DNA of 64,000 nucleotides from an uncultured Fibrobacter sp. (GTDB lineage Bacteria; Fibrobacterota; Fibrobacteria; Fibrobacterales; Fibrobacteraceae), in the NCBI GenBank assembly GCA_946414025.1, contig CAMKMX010000012.1:1-64000 (forward strand). The letters run 5' to 3'. Positions 49,300-57,509 of the stretch are shown here, piece by piece; position 1 is the first letter of the stretch; every line of letters begins with the position of its first letter. The notes beneath the pieces were generated by a model. It did not search any database and was not told the origin of the DNA. It saw nothing but the letters and a program-made list of their open reading frames with translations. Position numbers and translations under genes: made by a program.

Positions 49300-49885
49300 G
49301 CCCCAAAGCCTGGAAAACCTCATCGGTGAATTCGCAAGCCTGCCCGGAATCGGCCGCAAGACCGCCCGCAGGCTCGCCTACCACGTGCTGACCCGCTCCA
49401 AGGAGCAGGTGGCCCAGTTTGCAGATTCCCTGAACGCGGCGGCGGAAAAAGTCCACCCCTGCCCCAGGTGTTTTTGTTTTACCGACGAAGAGGTATGCCC
49501 CATCTGCAGCGAGCGGAAAGACGCCCGGGCCCTGTGCGTGGTGGAGAAAAGTTCCGACATTGTGCCTTTTGAACGCTCCGGAATTTTCAAGGGACTTTAC
49601 TTTGTTCTGGGTGGCGTGATTTCGCCCCTGGACGGTATCGGACCCGAGCAGCTCCACCTGCCGCAACTGGTGGAACGCATCAAGACGGAACAGATAGAAG
49701 AACTGGTGCTGGCCCTAGGGTCTAGCCCCGAGGCCGACAGCACCGCCCTGATGATCGACCGCATGCTCGCCGGCGTGAACGTGAAACGGACCCGCCTTGC
49801 CCGCGGCATTCCCATGGGTTCTGACCTGGAATTTGTGGACGAAGTCACCATGCTCCGGGCCTTCGAAGGGAGGGTCAGCCTGTGA
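49289..49885 (+). CDS. recR: Recombination mediator RecR
   Basis: From ATG 49289 it encodes 198 residues, the usual length. It has a helix-hairpin-helix (FASLPGIGRKTARRLAYHVL), a four-Cys zinc finger (CPRCFCFTDEEVCPIC), a Toprim domain (ALCVVEKSSDIVPFE) and the C-terminal ARGIPMGSDLEFVDEVTM. It acts with RecF/RecO to load RecA at gaps. The ATG at 49268 is in frame but lies deeper in the preceding gene. Confidence 0.93.
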   Translation: MNAEPQSLENLIGEFASLPGIGRKTARRLAYHVLTRSKEQVAQFADSLNAAAEKVHPCPRCFCFTDEEVCPICSERKDARALCVVEKSSDIVPFERSGIFKGLYFVLGGVISPLDGIGPEQLHLPQLVERIKTEQIEELVLALGSSPEADSTALMIDRMLAGVNVKRTRLARGIPMGSDLEFVDEVTMLRAFEGRVSL

Positions 49886-50505
49886 ACCCGGTAAAGTTCG
49901 ACTCCATCGAGATTACAAGCGCCGAATTCGTGAAAAGCGCCGTTTCCCTGAAGGGCCTCCCCGAAGAGCGGCTCCCCCAGGTAGGGTTCCTCGGGCGCTC
50001 CAACGTGGGCAAATCCTCCCTGATGAACGCCCTCATGGGCCAGAAAAACCTGGTCAAGGTCAGTTCTACCCCCGGAAAGACCCGCGAATTGAACTTTTTC
50101 AAGGTCAACGGCAAGTTTTTTCTTGTAGATTTACCAGGAGTGGGCTTCGCCAAAGTCAGCATCCAGAAACGGGACGAGATGGGCGACTTTATCCGCGAAT
50201 ACGTGGAAAAGTGCAAGGACCTGCGGGGGCTTATCTACCTGGTAGATATCCGCCACGGCGGGACCGCCATTGACGTGGAGACAGTGGAAAGCATCCGTGC
50301 CACGGGTTGCCCCGTGCTGGTGGTGGCAAGCAAGCGCGACAAGGTGAACCAGTCGGAGTTTGCAAAGAACACGAAGCTCATCCAGGAACGCATGGGGCTG
50401 GATTCGAAACCTCTGGCCGTAAGCGCCCTGAAAAAGACCGGCCTGGACCATCTCTGGCAAGAGATTCTCAAGGCGGTGGAAGGGAACGAACTGGTAGAGA
50501 AGTAG
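49882..50505 (+). CDS. ysxC: Ribosome-biogenesis GTPase YihA/EngB
   Basis: A 207-residue GTPase with G1 GRSNVGKS (38-45), G2 at STPGKTRE, G3 DLPGVGFA, G4 ASKRDKV and G5 near AVSAL. It helps large-subunit assembly. GTG 49882 overlaps the recR stop. Confidence 0.92.
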   Translation: MNPVKFDSIEITSAEFVKSAVSLKGLPEERLPQVGFLGRSNVGKSSLMNALMGQKNLVKVSSTPGKTRELNFFKVNGKFFLVDLPGVGFAKVSIQKRDEMGDFIREYVEKCKDLRGLIYLVDIRHGGTAIDVETVESIRATGCPVLVVASKRDKVNQSEFAKNTKLIQERMGLDSKPLAVSALKKTGLDHLWQEILKAVEGNELVEK

Positions 50506-51387
50506 ATGGAGAACGCAGAAGAAAGAATCGGCGCCTCGAGACTGACCCTGGTGGGGAAAATTTTTCACCACCTGGGAATGTTTTTCATGACCCGCACCCT
50601 GGGCCAGCAGGTATGCCTGTTTTTCCGCGCCATCGCCTCCATCTTCTCGAAGACCCGAAGCTTCAAGACCGACTCCCGTAACATCATATTGCAGACCTTC
50701 TTTACCGGCGTAGAAATTTTCCCGATTCTCTTTATCGTGGCCACCCTTTTCGGTGCGGTGGTCATCGTAGAAGTCATGACCCTCATGGGCAAGATGGGCT
50801 TTGACGACGTGGTGGGAAACCTGATGGTGGTGGTGATCATCCGCGAGCTGGGCCCAATACTTACGGCATTCCTGATTGCAGGCCGAAGCGGGTCTTCCCT
50901 TACCACATACGTCGGTAGCATGGTCATCAATTCCGAAGTGGACGCACTTGCCACCATGGGGGTAGATCCCATCCGTTACCTGGTGATGCCAGGCCTCATC
51001 GGCGGCTCCATCGCCACCCTCATCATGACCATCTTCTTTAGCGGTAGCGCCATCGGGGCTGGATTCCTCATCACCAAGGCCGCCATTTTCCTCACCGGAA
51101 ACGCACTGAACCTGCAGCTCACCTGGGACTACCTGAGCAACGAAATCTTGAAGGCCCTTACCACCATGGACTTTGTGCTGATTGTTGTCAAGCCGTTGGT
51201 GTTTGGCTGTATCATTACCACCAACGCCTGCTATCAGGCCCTGAACATCGCTCACGACGTGCGTCAGGTTCCAAAGGCCACCTCCCGCTCCGTCATCAAG
51301 TCTTTCCTCTATATCGTTTGTGCCGACGTGGTTCTTTCGCTGTTCTATTTCTTCGACTACTTCAACGAACTTTCGAGAATCATCTAG
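50506..51387 (+). CDS. mlaE: MlaE-type ABC transporter permease
   Basis: A 293-residue membrane protein of the MlaE family: about five membrane segments, GAVVIVEVMTLMGKMGFDD, VVVIIRELGPILTAFLIAGRSGSSLTTYVG, NSEVDALATMGVDPIRYLVMP. It belongs to ABC systems that move phospholipids between the membranes. An MlaD-type MCE gene is not next to it. It starts directly after the YihA gene, with the ATPase gene 9 bp downstream. Confidence 0.88.
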   Translation: MENAEERIGASRLTLVGKIFHHLGMFFMTRTLGQQVCLFFRAIASIFSKTRSFKTDSRNIILQTFFTGVEIFPILFIVATLFGAVVIVEVMTLMGKMGFDDVVGNLMVVVIIRELGPILTAFLIAGRSGSSLTTYVGSMVINSEVDALATMGVDPIRYLVMPGLIGGSIATLIMTIFFSGSAIGAGFLITKAAIFLTGNALNLQLTWDYLSNEILKALTTMDFVLIVVKPLVFGCIITTNACYQALNIAHDVRQVPKATSRSVIKSFLYIVCADVVLSLFYFFDYFNELSRII

Positions 51388-51396
51388 GGTGGACCG

Positions 51397-52215
51397 ATGC
51401 AAGACGAAGCGCTGCGCATAGAGAATTTGCACTTGACCTACAGGGGGCTAAGCGGCACGGCTTTTTCGAAGCCCGGCGCCTACGGTTTTTTCAGCACGAT
51501 ACAGCAGCACGATGACGACGCCGAACTGATTTCGGGAGCGGACCTTTCTCTAAAGCGGGGCGAGACCCTCTGCATTGGCGGGCCTTCGGGACAGGGCAAG
51601 AGCGCCCTGTTGCGCGTGATTGCTGGGCTTGCACGGCCCAGTTCGGGCAGGGTGTTCTACTTTGGCGAATACATTCCGCCGGAACGCCTGACCGCCCTGG
51701 AGGTGGCCAAACGGCAGGTTGGTCTCGTGTTCCAGAACGGGGCCCTGATTTCGAACCTGCGGGTGCGTGACAACATCGCCCTCCCCCTCCGTTACCACAA
51801 AAAGGGTTCCGCCGAAGAAATCGAGGAAAAAATCAACATGGCCCTGGACCTGATGCGCGTCCGCGACTGCGCGAACATGTTTCCCCACCAGTTGAGCGTG
51901 GGCATGCAAAAGCGTGTGGCCATCGCCCGCAGCTGGGCCATGGACCCCATGCTGCTCTTGATGGACGAGCCCACCGCAGGTCTAGACAACTACAACCGCA
52001 GAAATCTGCTGCCCCTGATCGACAACATGCGGACCTTGTTCAAGACATCCATCATTATCATCACCCACGACCTGATGATTGCCAAGGAACTGGGCTGCAA
52101 CCTGTGCTTCTTGTACCATAAGAAGCTTACCGAGCCCCACAGCTTTGACTACTGGCTCAACGCCGACAACGACATTTCCAAGGTGCTCTTCCGCGACTTG
52201 CGGACCAGCGGGTAA
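51397..52215 (+). CDS. mlaF: MlaF-type ABC transporter ATPase
   Basis: A 272-residue ATPase with Walker A GGPSGQGKSALLR, Q-loop VFQNGALISNLRV, signature HQLSVGMQKRVAIARSWA (LSVGM in place of LSGGM) and Walker B LLLMDEPTAGLD. There is an insertion of about 25 residues (AFSKPGAYGFFSTIQQHDDD) after the first strand. It forms the transporter with the MlaE-like permease. Confidence 0.88.
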   Translation: MQDEALRIENLHLTYRGLSGTAFSKPGAYGFFSTIQQHDDDAELISGADLSLKRGETLCIGGPSGQGKSALLRVIAGLARPSSGRVFYFGEYIPPERLTALEVAKRQVGLVFQNGALISNLRVRDNIALPLRYHKKGSAEEIEEKINMALDLMRVRDCANMFPHQLSVGMQKRVAIARSWAMDPMLLLMDEPTAGLDNYNRRNLLPLIDNMRTLFKTSIIIITHDLMIAKELGCNLCFLYHKKLTEPHSFDYWLNADNDISKVLFRDLRTSG

Positions 52216-52225
52216 CCCCAGCGAC

Positions 52226-52335
52226 TTCGTCGCAGTGAGTAGTGAGTAATGGGTAATGAGTTTTGAGTTTTGATAATCGCGCCTTCGGCGCCAAATTAAA
52301 AACTGACAACTCACAACTCATCACTGACAACTCAT
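52226..52335. repeat. ACTCA/TGAGT short-repeat array
   Basis: About 52229-52275 holds AGTGAGTAGTGAGTAATG and TGAGTTTTGAGTTTTG units. About 52300-52335 holds the complementary ACTCACAACTCATCACT units, with GCGCCTTCGGCGC between them. The array can fold into a long imperfect hairpin. It relates to 45166-45200. Confidence 0.75.
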
Positions 52336-52360
52336 TTCACACTTTTCTATATTCCCCCAC

Positions 52361-53365
52361 ATGCACCTCCCCTTACCCGACGATTTTCATGCACACCTGC
52401 GGCAGGGCGACTTGATGCCCGGCTACGTGCGGGATTTGGCCGCACAGTTTGGCCGTGCCATCATTATGCCCAACACCGTTCCCGCCATGACCAGCGCCAA
52501 GGCCATCACCGAATACAAGAAGGAAATTCTTGCGGCGGCAAAGGATGTGCGCCCGGACTTTGAACCCCTCATGACCTTCAAGCTGAACCCGAACTACACG
52601 GAACAGGACCTGAAGGACATGATGGCCGTAGGCGTGGTGGCCGGAAAGTATTACCCCGCAGGAGTCACGACGAACAGTGCCGACGGCATCAGCGACTTCG
52701 AAGGGATTTTCCCTGTGGTGGCCCTGATGGAAAAACTGGGTCTGGTGCTGTGCGTCCACGGCGAAGAGCCCGGCGAGTTCTGCCTGGACCGTGAACCTGC
52801 CTTTATCAAGCGGGTAGAGACCCTGGCCGAAAAATTCCCGAAGCTGAAAATCGTCTTCGAGCACGTGAGTTCCGCAAAGTCCGTAGAGGCGGTCAAAAAT
52901 CTTGGGCCAAACGTAGCCGCCACCATTACGGTGCACCACCTGATGATGACTCTGGACGACATCGTAGGCGACGCCCTCCGGCCGCACCATTTTTGCAAGC
53001 CCCTGCCCAAGCGGCCGGAAGACCGTGCCGCTATTCGCGAAGCCGCCTTCAGCGGCAGTCCCAAGTTCTTTCTCGGCACGGACTCCGCCCCGCACCAGCT
53101 GGGCAAAAAGGAATGTCCTTGCGGGGCGGCGGGCGTCTATAGCGCTCCTGTGGCCCTGCCTCTTCTTGTGCAGGAATTCGAAAAGGCCGGCCATCTGGAC
53201 AAACTTCCGGATTTTATCGCCGGTTTCGGGGCCGACTTCTACGGCATTCCCCGCACCCAAAAGCAGGTGGAAATAGTCAAGGAACCCTGGACCGTGCCCG
53301 CCACCGTGAACGGAGTGGTCCCGCTGGCCGCAGGCGAAACTTTGGAATGGAAAATTAAGCGGTAA
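52361..53365 (+). CDS. pyrC: Dihydroorotase (class II)
   Basis: A 334-residue metal enzyme with DDFHAHLRQGDLM (His10, His12), the carboxylated lysine in AGKYYPAGVTTN, VHGEEPG, FEHVSSAKSVE, PHHFCKPLPKR and FLGTDSAPHQ. It matches the short E. coli PyrC type in length and motifs, and closes the dihydroorotate ring in pyrimidine synthesis. Confidence 0.93.
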   Translation: MHLPLPDDFHAHLRQGDLMPGYVRDLAAQFGRAIIMPNTVPAMTSAKAITEYKKEILAAAKDVRPDFEPLMTFKLNPNYTEQDLKDMMAVGVVAGKYYPAGVTTNSADGISDFEGIFPVVALMEKLGLVLCVHGEEPGEFCLDREPAFIKRVETLAEKFPKLKIVFEHVSSAKSVEAVKNLGPNVAATITVHHLMMTLDDIVGDALRPHHFCKPLPKRPEDRAAIREAAFSGSPKFFLGTDSAPHQLGKKECPCGAAGVYSAPVALPLLVQEFEKAGHLDKLPDFIAGFGADFYGIPRTQKQVEIVKEPWTVPATVNGVVPLAAGETLEWKIKR

Positions 53366-53407
53366 AAACGCCAAAAAGTGGCTTGTCCGCCATAAAAAAT
53401 ATACATT

Positions 53408-54148
53408 ATGGGAGTACGCTCCCTATTTGGATTTTTTATGGCTTTTATTCGCGCTGTACTTTTTTACTTGACCATTTTTTCCGGGATGATCATCCTCGGC
53501 ACACCCTACATTATTTACAAGGGAACTTTCTGCAGGCGCAAGAACGAAATCACCAATGTCTGCAGTTTCTATTTCAGGTACGTTGTCTTTAAGCTATTCG
53601 GTATCAAGGTCAAGGTAGAAGGAGCAGAAAACATTCCCAAGGACAGGGGATTTGTCATCGTGGCAAACCACATGAGTTTTCTGGACATTCCCGTTTTCTG
53701 GCCCTCCATCGGGAACGCCGCCTTCGTGGCAAAGGCCGCCCTCTGGAAAGCCCCCATCTTTGGATGGGTGCTGGACAGTATCGGCTGCATTCCCGTACAC
53801 AAGAATCCCCGGAAAAATGCGGACATGGGCAAGCTGATCCGGGACCGCATTGACCACAATTACAACATCGTCATTTTCCCCGAAGGACACCGCAGCGCCG
53901 ATGGTAAATTGCTTCCTTTCCAGAACGGCATTTTCAAGATGGCCAAGGAAAACGGGCTGCCTCTAGTGCCCGTCACCCTCGTCGGGACAGGGAAATGCCT
54001 GTCCAAGGTCAAGTGGGCCATGAACCCCGGCGAAGTCCGCATCATAATCCACCCGCTACAGGCTAGCGAGAGTTATGCGGACAAGACCGCCGTCCAGCTT
54101 CGGGACGAAATCCACGACATTATCGAAAAAGATTTAAAGGAGGCCTAG
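53408..54148 (+). CDS. plsC: 1-acyl-sn-glycerol-3-phosphate acyltransferase
   Basis: A 246-residue PlsC-type enzyme with an N-terminal membrane segment, the HX4D motif ANHMSFLD (His88, Asp93), FPEGHRSADGK and VPVTLVGTG. It makes phosphatidic acid. ATG 53438 (MAFIRAVLF) is an alternative start. It ends 1 bp before rnr. Confidence 0.87.
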   Translation: MGVRSLFGFFMAFIRAVLFYLTIFSGMIILGTPYIIYKGTFCRRKNEITNVCSFYFRYVVFKLFGIKVKVEGAENIPKDRGFVIVANHMSFLDIPVFWPSIGNAAFVAKAALWKAPIFGWVLDSIGCIPVHKNPRKNADMGKLIRDRIDHNYNIVIFPEGHRSADGKLLPFQNGIFKMAKENGLPLVPVTLVGTGKCLSKVKWAMNPGEVRIIIHPLQASESYADKTAVQLRDEIHDIIEKDLKEA

Positions 54149-54149
54149 C

Positions 54150-56480
54150 ATGGCTCAGCATTTACCCAGCGAAGAACAGATTATCGCCATACTCCGTGAC
54201 GAACCCATGGTAGGTAGCCAGTTGCGTGGCGCCCTCGGGCTCCCCAAGAAACAGAAGATGGCATTCAAGCAGATGCTGGCCGACATGGTGGAGCGGGGCC
54301 TATTGAAGCGCACCAGCCACAAGGAATACCAGCTGGGCGACGGAGAAACGCAAGAAGAAAAGCGCGAAAAGCGTTTCAAGAAAATCGCGGAACAGGGCGG
54401 CGAAGACAACCGCAGGCCCGCAGCCCGTAGCCGCAGGCAAAAAGACAAAGAAAACGAGACCCGTATCAAGCGGGGAATCCTGCACCAGATTGGTGACGAA
54501 GAATGGGAAGTCCACGAACTGGAAACGGGCAAGGTTTACGAGATGGCCCACCGCCGGCAGGCGCCGGGCAAAGAGGGCGAGACCATCAGCTTTACCCTGT
54601 ACCCCCACCCGAAACTCAAGCACAGCTACTTGGCCAAGGTGGACCGCACCGCCGAGGCCATGAACATTTCCTGGGCAGAGGTGAAGCAGAAATTCATGGA
54701 CGAGAACAACCTGCCCAAGGATTTCTCCCCCGCCATCAAGAAATTCGTGGAAGGCATCAAGGAGCCGGGCCCCAAGGATTTCAAGGGACGTGTCGACTAC
54801 CGCAAGCTGGATATTCTCTGCATTGACCCCGAAGGGGCCATGGACCACGACGACGCTATTAGCGTGGAACGCCTGCCAAACGGCGGCTACAAGCTGGGCG
54901 TGCACATCGCCGACGTAAGCTACTACGTGCCCGAAGGATCTGACCTGGACGAAGAAGCCCTGGAAAGGAGCTACACCCAGTACCTGCCTTGGACCGCCGT
55001 GCCCATGCTTCCCGAAAAACTTTCTAGCGGAGTGTGCAGTCTGCACCAAGGCGTGGACCGCTGCGCCTTCACCTGCATGATGGAACTGGACAAGAACGCC
55101 AACGTGCTCAGCTGGGATTTCCACAGGAGTATCGTGAATATTTCCAAGGGCATCACCTACCAAGAAGCGGTGAAGATGATGGAAGCGGGTGACGACTCCA
55201 TCAAGGCCCTGGCCGAGGTCACGGCGCTCCTCAAGAAAAACCGCACCAAGGAAGGCCTGCTGGAATTCAAGAGCACCGAATACGGCTGCAAGTTCAACGA
55301 GGCCGGCGAACCCGTACAGATTGTGCCGCGCCAGAGCGACGAATCCAATTCCTGGGTGGAAGAGTGCATGCTGATTGCCAACAACTGCTGCGCCAAGGAA
55401 CTCAAGAAGCGCAAACTCCAGGGCATCTACCGTATCCACGAAGCACCGGACACCAAGGACATCATGGAACTGTACTACATGTACCCCGACTTGTTCAAGG
55501 ACGCTCCCGTGATGCTTCGCGACCTGGGCAAGCCCCGCAGCGGCGACACCAACCTGAACCCAGTCGCCTTCAAGCTGTACCAGCATCTGGTCAAGCGGGC
55601 TGGCGACGACGAAACCTTGATGAACCGCATTTTGCGCAGCATGCAAAAAGCCCATTACGACAGCAACAGCTTTGGTCACTTCGCCCTGAACTGGCAGGAC
55701 TACAGCCACTTTACCAGTCCCATCCGCCGGTACGCCGACCTGTGGTGCCATCGGGAACTGGCCCGCAAGGGGGCAGAGATTAACGCCGAACGCGCCGAAA
55801 GCGTTATTGAAGTCTGCGACCTGATTTCAGCCAACGAAATCAAGAACATGAAGGTGGAACGCATTTCCATCAAGGTGTGCAGCTGCTGGATTTTAAAGAA
55901 CCGCATAGGCGACGACTTCGAAGCAAGCGTCACGGGCATTGAGGAATGGGGAATCTACGTCTCCATTCCGGACCCCATCGCCGAGGGCCTGGTGCGCTTC
56001 CGCGATATCGCCGGAGAAGATTTCTACGTGTTCAATCCGGACCAAGGGCTTGCTTTCGGGAAGCGCAGTGGCCGCACCTTCCGCAGGGGCGACAAGGTGC
56101 TGGTGCGGCTACTCCGCGTAGATCCTCTACGCGGCCAGGCCGATTTCAGCATTCTGGAAAAGCTTTCCTCCGAACCCAAGAAGCGCCGCCGTCAGGGCGA
56201 GTCCCGCGACAGCTACCGAGACGTTCACGAACGTGCGGACCGTGCCGCCGCCGCAGAGGCCCTGGGCTACGTGAGCCAGCCCGACGATGACGATTTCGGC
56301 TTTGACGACGACGCCCCCAGCTTTGTCCGGAACGGGCGCGGCTCCCGCAGGGAAAGTTCCCGCAGAGAAAAGCCCCGCAAGACCATGAGCGACAAGAGTT
56401 CCAAGGCCAAAGGCCCCAAGGCTTACGGTGAAAAGCTTGCCCGCGGCCGCGGAGGCCGAGGCAGGAGCGGTAGGCGGTAA
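54150..56480 (+). CDS. rnr: Ribonuclease R
   Basis: A 776-residue RNB exoribonuclease: N-terminal winged helix, cold-shock domains, RNB domain with CIDPEGAMDHDDAISVERL (catalytic Asp cluster), HFTSPIRRYADLWCHRELAR, an S1 domain (about 600-690) and a basic/acidic tail ending GRGGRGRSGRR. It degrades structured RNA. AAAGGAGGCC precedes the start. Confidence 0.93.
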   Translation: MAQHLPSEEQIIAILRDEPMVGSQLRGALGLPKKQKMAFKQMLADMVERGLLKRTSHKEYQLGDGETQEEKREKRFKKIAEQGGEDNRRPAARSRRQKDKENETRIKRGILHQIGDEEWEVHELETGKVYEMAHRRQAPGKEGETISFTLYPHPKLKHSYLAKVDRTAEAMNISWAEVKQKFMDENNLPKDFSPAIKKFVEGIKEPGPKDFKGRVDYRKLDILCIDPEGAMDHDDAISVERLPNGGYKLGVHIADVSYYVPEGSDLDEEALERSYTQYLPWTAVPMLPEKLSSGVCSLHQGVDRCAFTCMMELDKNANVLSWDFHRSIVNISKGITYQEAVKMMEAGDDSIKALAEVTALLKKNRTKEGLLEFKSTEYGCKFNEAGEPVQIVPRQSDESNSWVEECMLIANNCCAKELKKRKLQGIYRIHEAPDTKDIMELYYMYPDLFKDAPVMLRDLGKPRSGDTNLNPVAFKLYQHLVKRAGDDETLMNRILRSMQKAHYDSNSFGHFALNWQDYSHFTSPIRRYADLWCHRELARKGAEINAERAESVIEVCDLISANEIKNMKVERISIKVCSCWILKNRIGDDFEASVTGIEEWGIYVSIPDPIAEGLVRFRDIAGEDFYVFNPDQGLAFGKRSGRTFRRGDKVLVRLLRVDPLRGQADFSILEKLSSEPKKRRRQGESRDSYRDVHERADRAAAAEALGYVSQPDDDDFGFDDDAPSFVRNGRGSRRESSRREKPRKTMSDKSSKAKGPKAYGEKLARGRGGRGRSGRR

Positions 56481-56549
56481 TTCAAGGAGATGCCCTGTCA
56501 TCCTGGAGGTCGGAGGCCGATAGGACCCGGCGGGCATGACAACAGAACA

Positions 56550-57482
56550 ATGCAAAACAGCAGAATCGTCCTGTACGCAAGTTACCAGACCGGCAAGGAT
56601 TTGCCCGGCTATGTGCGCTTTGCGCTACAGCACCTGTCCGAAACGCCTTTCCGTGTTGTACTGCTGACCAACAAGCGGGAACTTTCTCCAGAAACCCTTG
56701 CGTTCCTGCAAGAGCATGACATTTTCCTGTACCTCACCGAAAACCACGGCTTTGACTTTGGCATGTGGCGAAGGTTCCTTAAGGACTTGGCCAACGGCAA
56801 GGGGAATTTCACTACCCTCAGCGGAATTTCTCGACTGGTGCTGATGAACGACTCCATCGTCTATTACCGGAACCGGTTCCAGGAGTTTTTTGACCGTGCG
56901 GAGCGTAGCGATGCCGACGCCGTTTCCCTTACGGAGAACAGCGAAATACGCCGTCACCTGCAAAGCTATTTTCTCTACCTCAAGCAAGAGGCCTTGGGCG
57001 CCTTCTTTATGCACCTGCTGGAAACTCCGGAACAAGACAGTTACTACGACGTGGTACACCGTCTGGAAATCGGTATGGCAAGAGCCTTCGAAGACGCCGA
57101 AGTGCGGACTGAAGCCCTGTACCCCACAAAGCAGAATGCGCTGTTCACCTATCCGGAATTAGTTACCGGAGGCGCTGGTTTTATCAAGCGCAGGACCCTG
57201 CAACAGCGTTTTTCCATCAAGGAAAAGGCACACTTTATTCGGCACAAGGCTCTTGGCGCCTTGAACGCCGATTACCGCAAGATGATTGTGGAATCCGGTC
57301 TGGCGGAGGATTTCAAGGAGGAATGGCTCCCGACCCCAACAGACGGAACTTTGCATCGTGCCGCCGACAAGCTGTGGGAAAATACTTTTGACAAGGTAGG
57401 CTGGCCGCTTCTGCGGAAAGCCATCAAGACCAAGTACAGGCTTCTCGGGAAAAAGCTGGAAGGCGAAGAGTATAATGATTAG
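56550..57482 (+). CDS. Rhamnan synthesis F-like protein
   Basis: From ATG 56550 it encodes 310 residues: RIVLYASYQTGKDLPGYVRFAL, VVLLTNKREL, GFDFGMWRRFLKDL, LVLMNDSIVYY and ELVTGGAGFIKRRTLQQRFS. The pattern matches the RgpF family, glycosyltransferase-like proteins of rhamnose-containing wall and O-polysaccharides. The 69-bp gap after rnr holds a GTCATCC-type repeat, and the upstream in-frame start at 56490 would translate that repeat, so it is rejected. Confidence 0.8.
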   Translation: MQNSRIVLYASYQTGKDLPGYVRFALQHLSETPFRVVLLTNKRELSPETLAFLQEHDIFLYLTENHGFDFGMWRRFLKDLANGKGNFTTLSGISRLVLMNDSIVYYRNRFQEFFDRAERSDADAVSLTENSEIRRHLQSYFLYLKQEALGAFFMHLLETPEQDSYYDVVHRLEIGMARAFEDAEVRTEALYPTKQNALFTYPELVTGGAGFIKRRTLQQRFSIKEKAHFIRHKALGALNADYRKMIVESGLAEDFKEEWLPTPTDGTLHRAADKLWENTFDKVGWPLLRKAIKTKYRLLGKKLEGEEYND

Positions 57483-57509
57483 GGAAGGCTTACGCCCTCC
57501 CCAGGACCG

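Noticed and set aside
50131..51432. 433-codon minus-strand frame across the YihA and mlaE genes
   Set aside because: Crosses two well-supported genes and has a His/Gly-rich shadow composition.
54300..55751. 483-codon open frame on the minus strand inside rnr
   Set aside because: Antisense shadow of rnr; rnr has all RNB motifs in the other frame.
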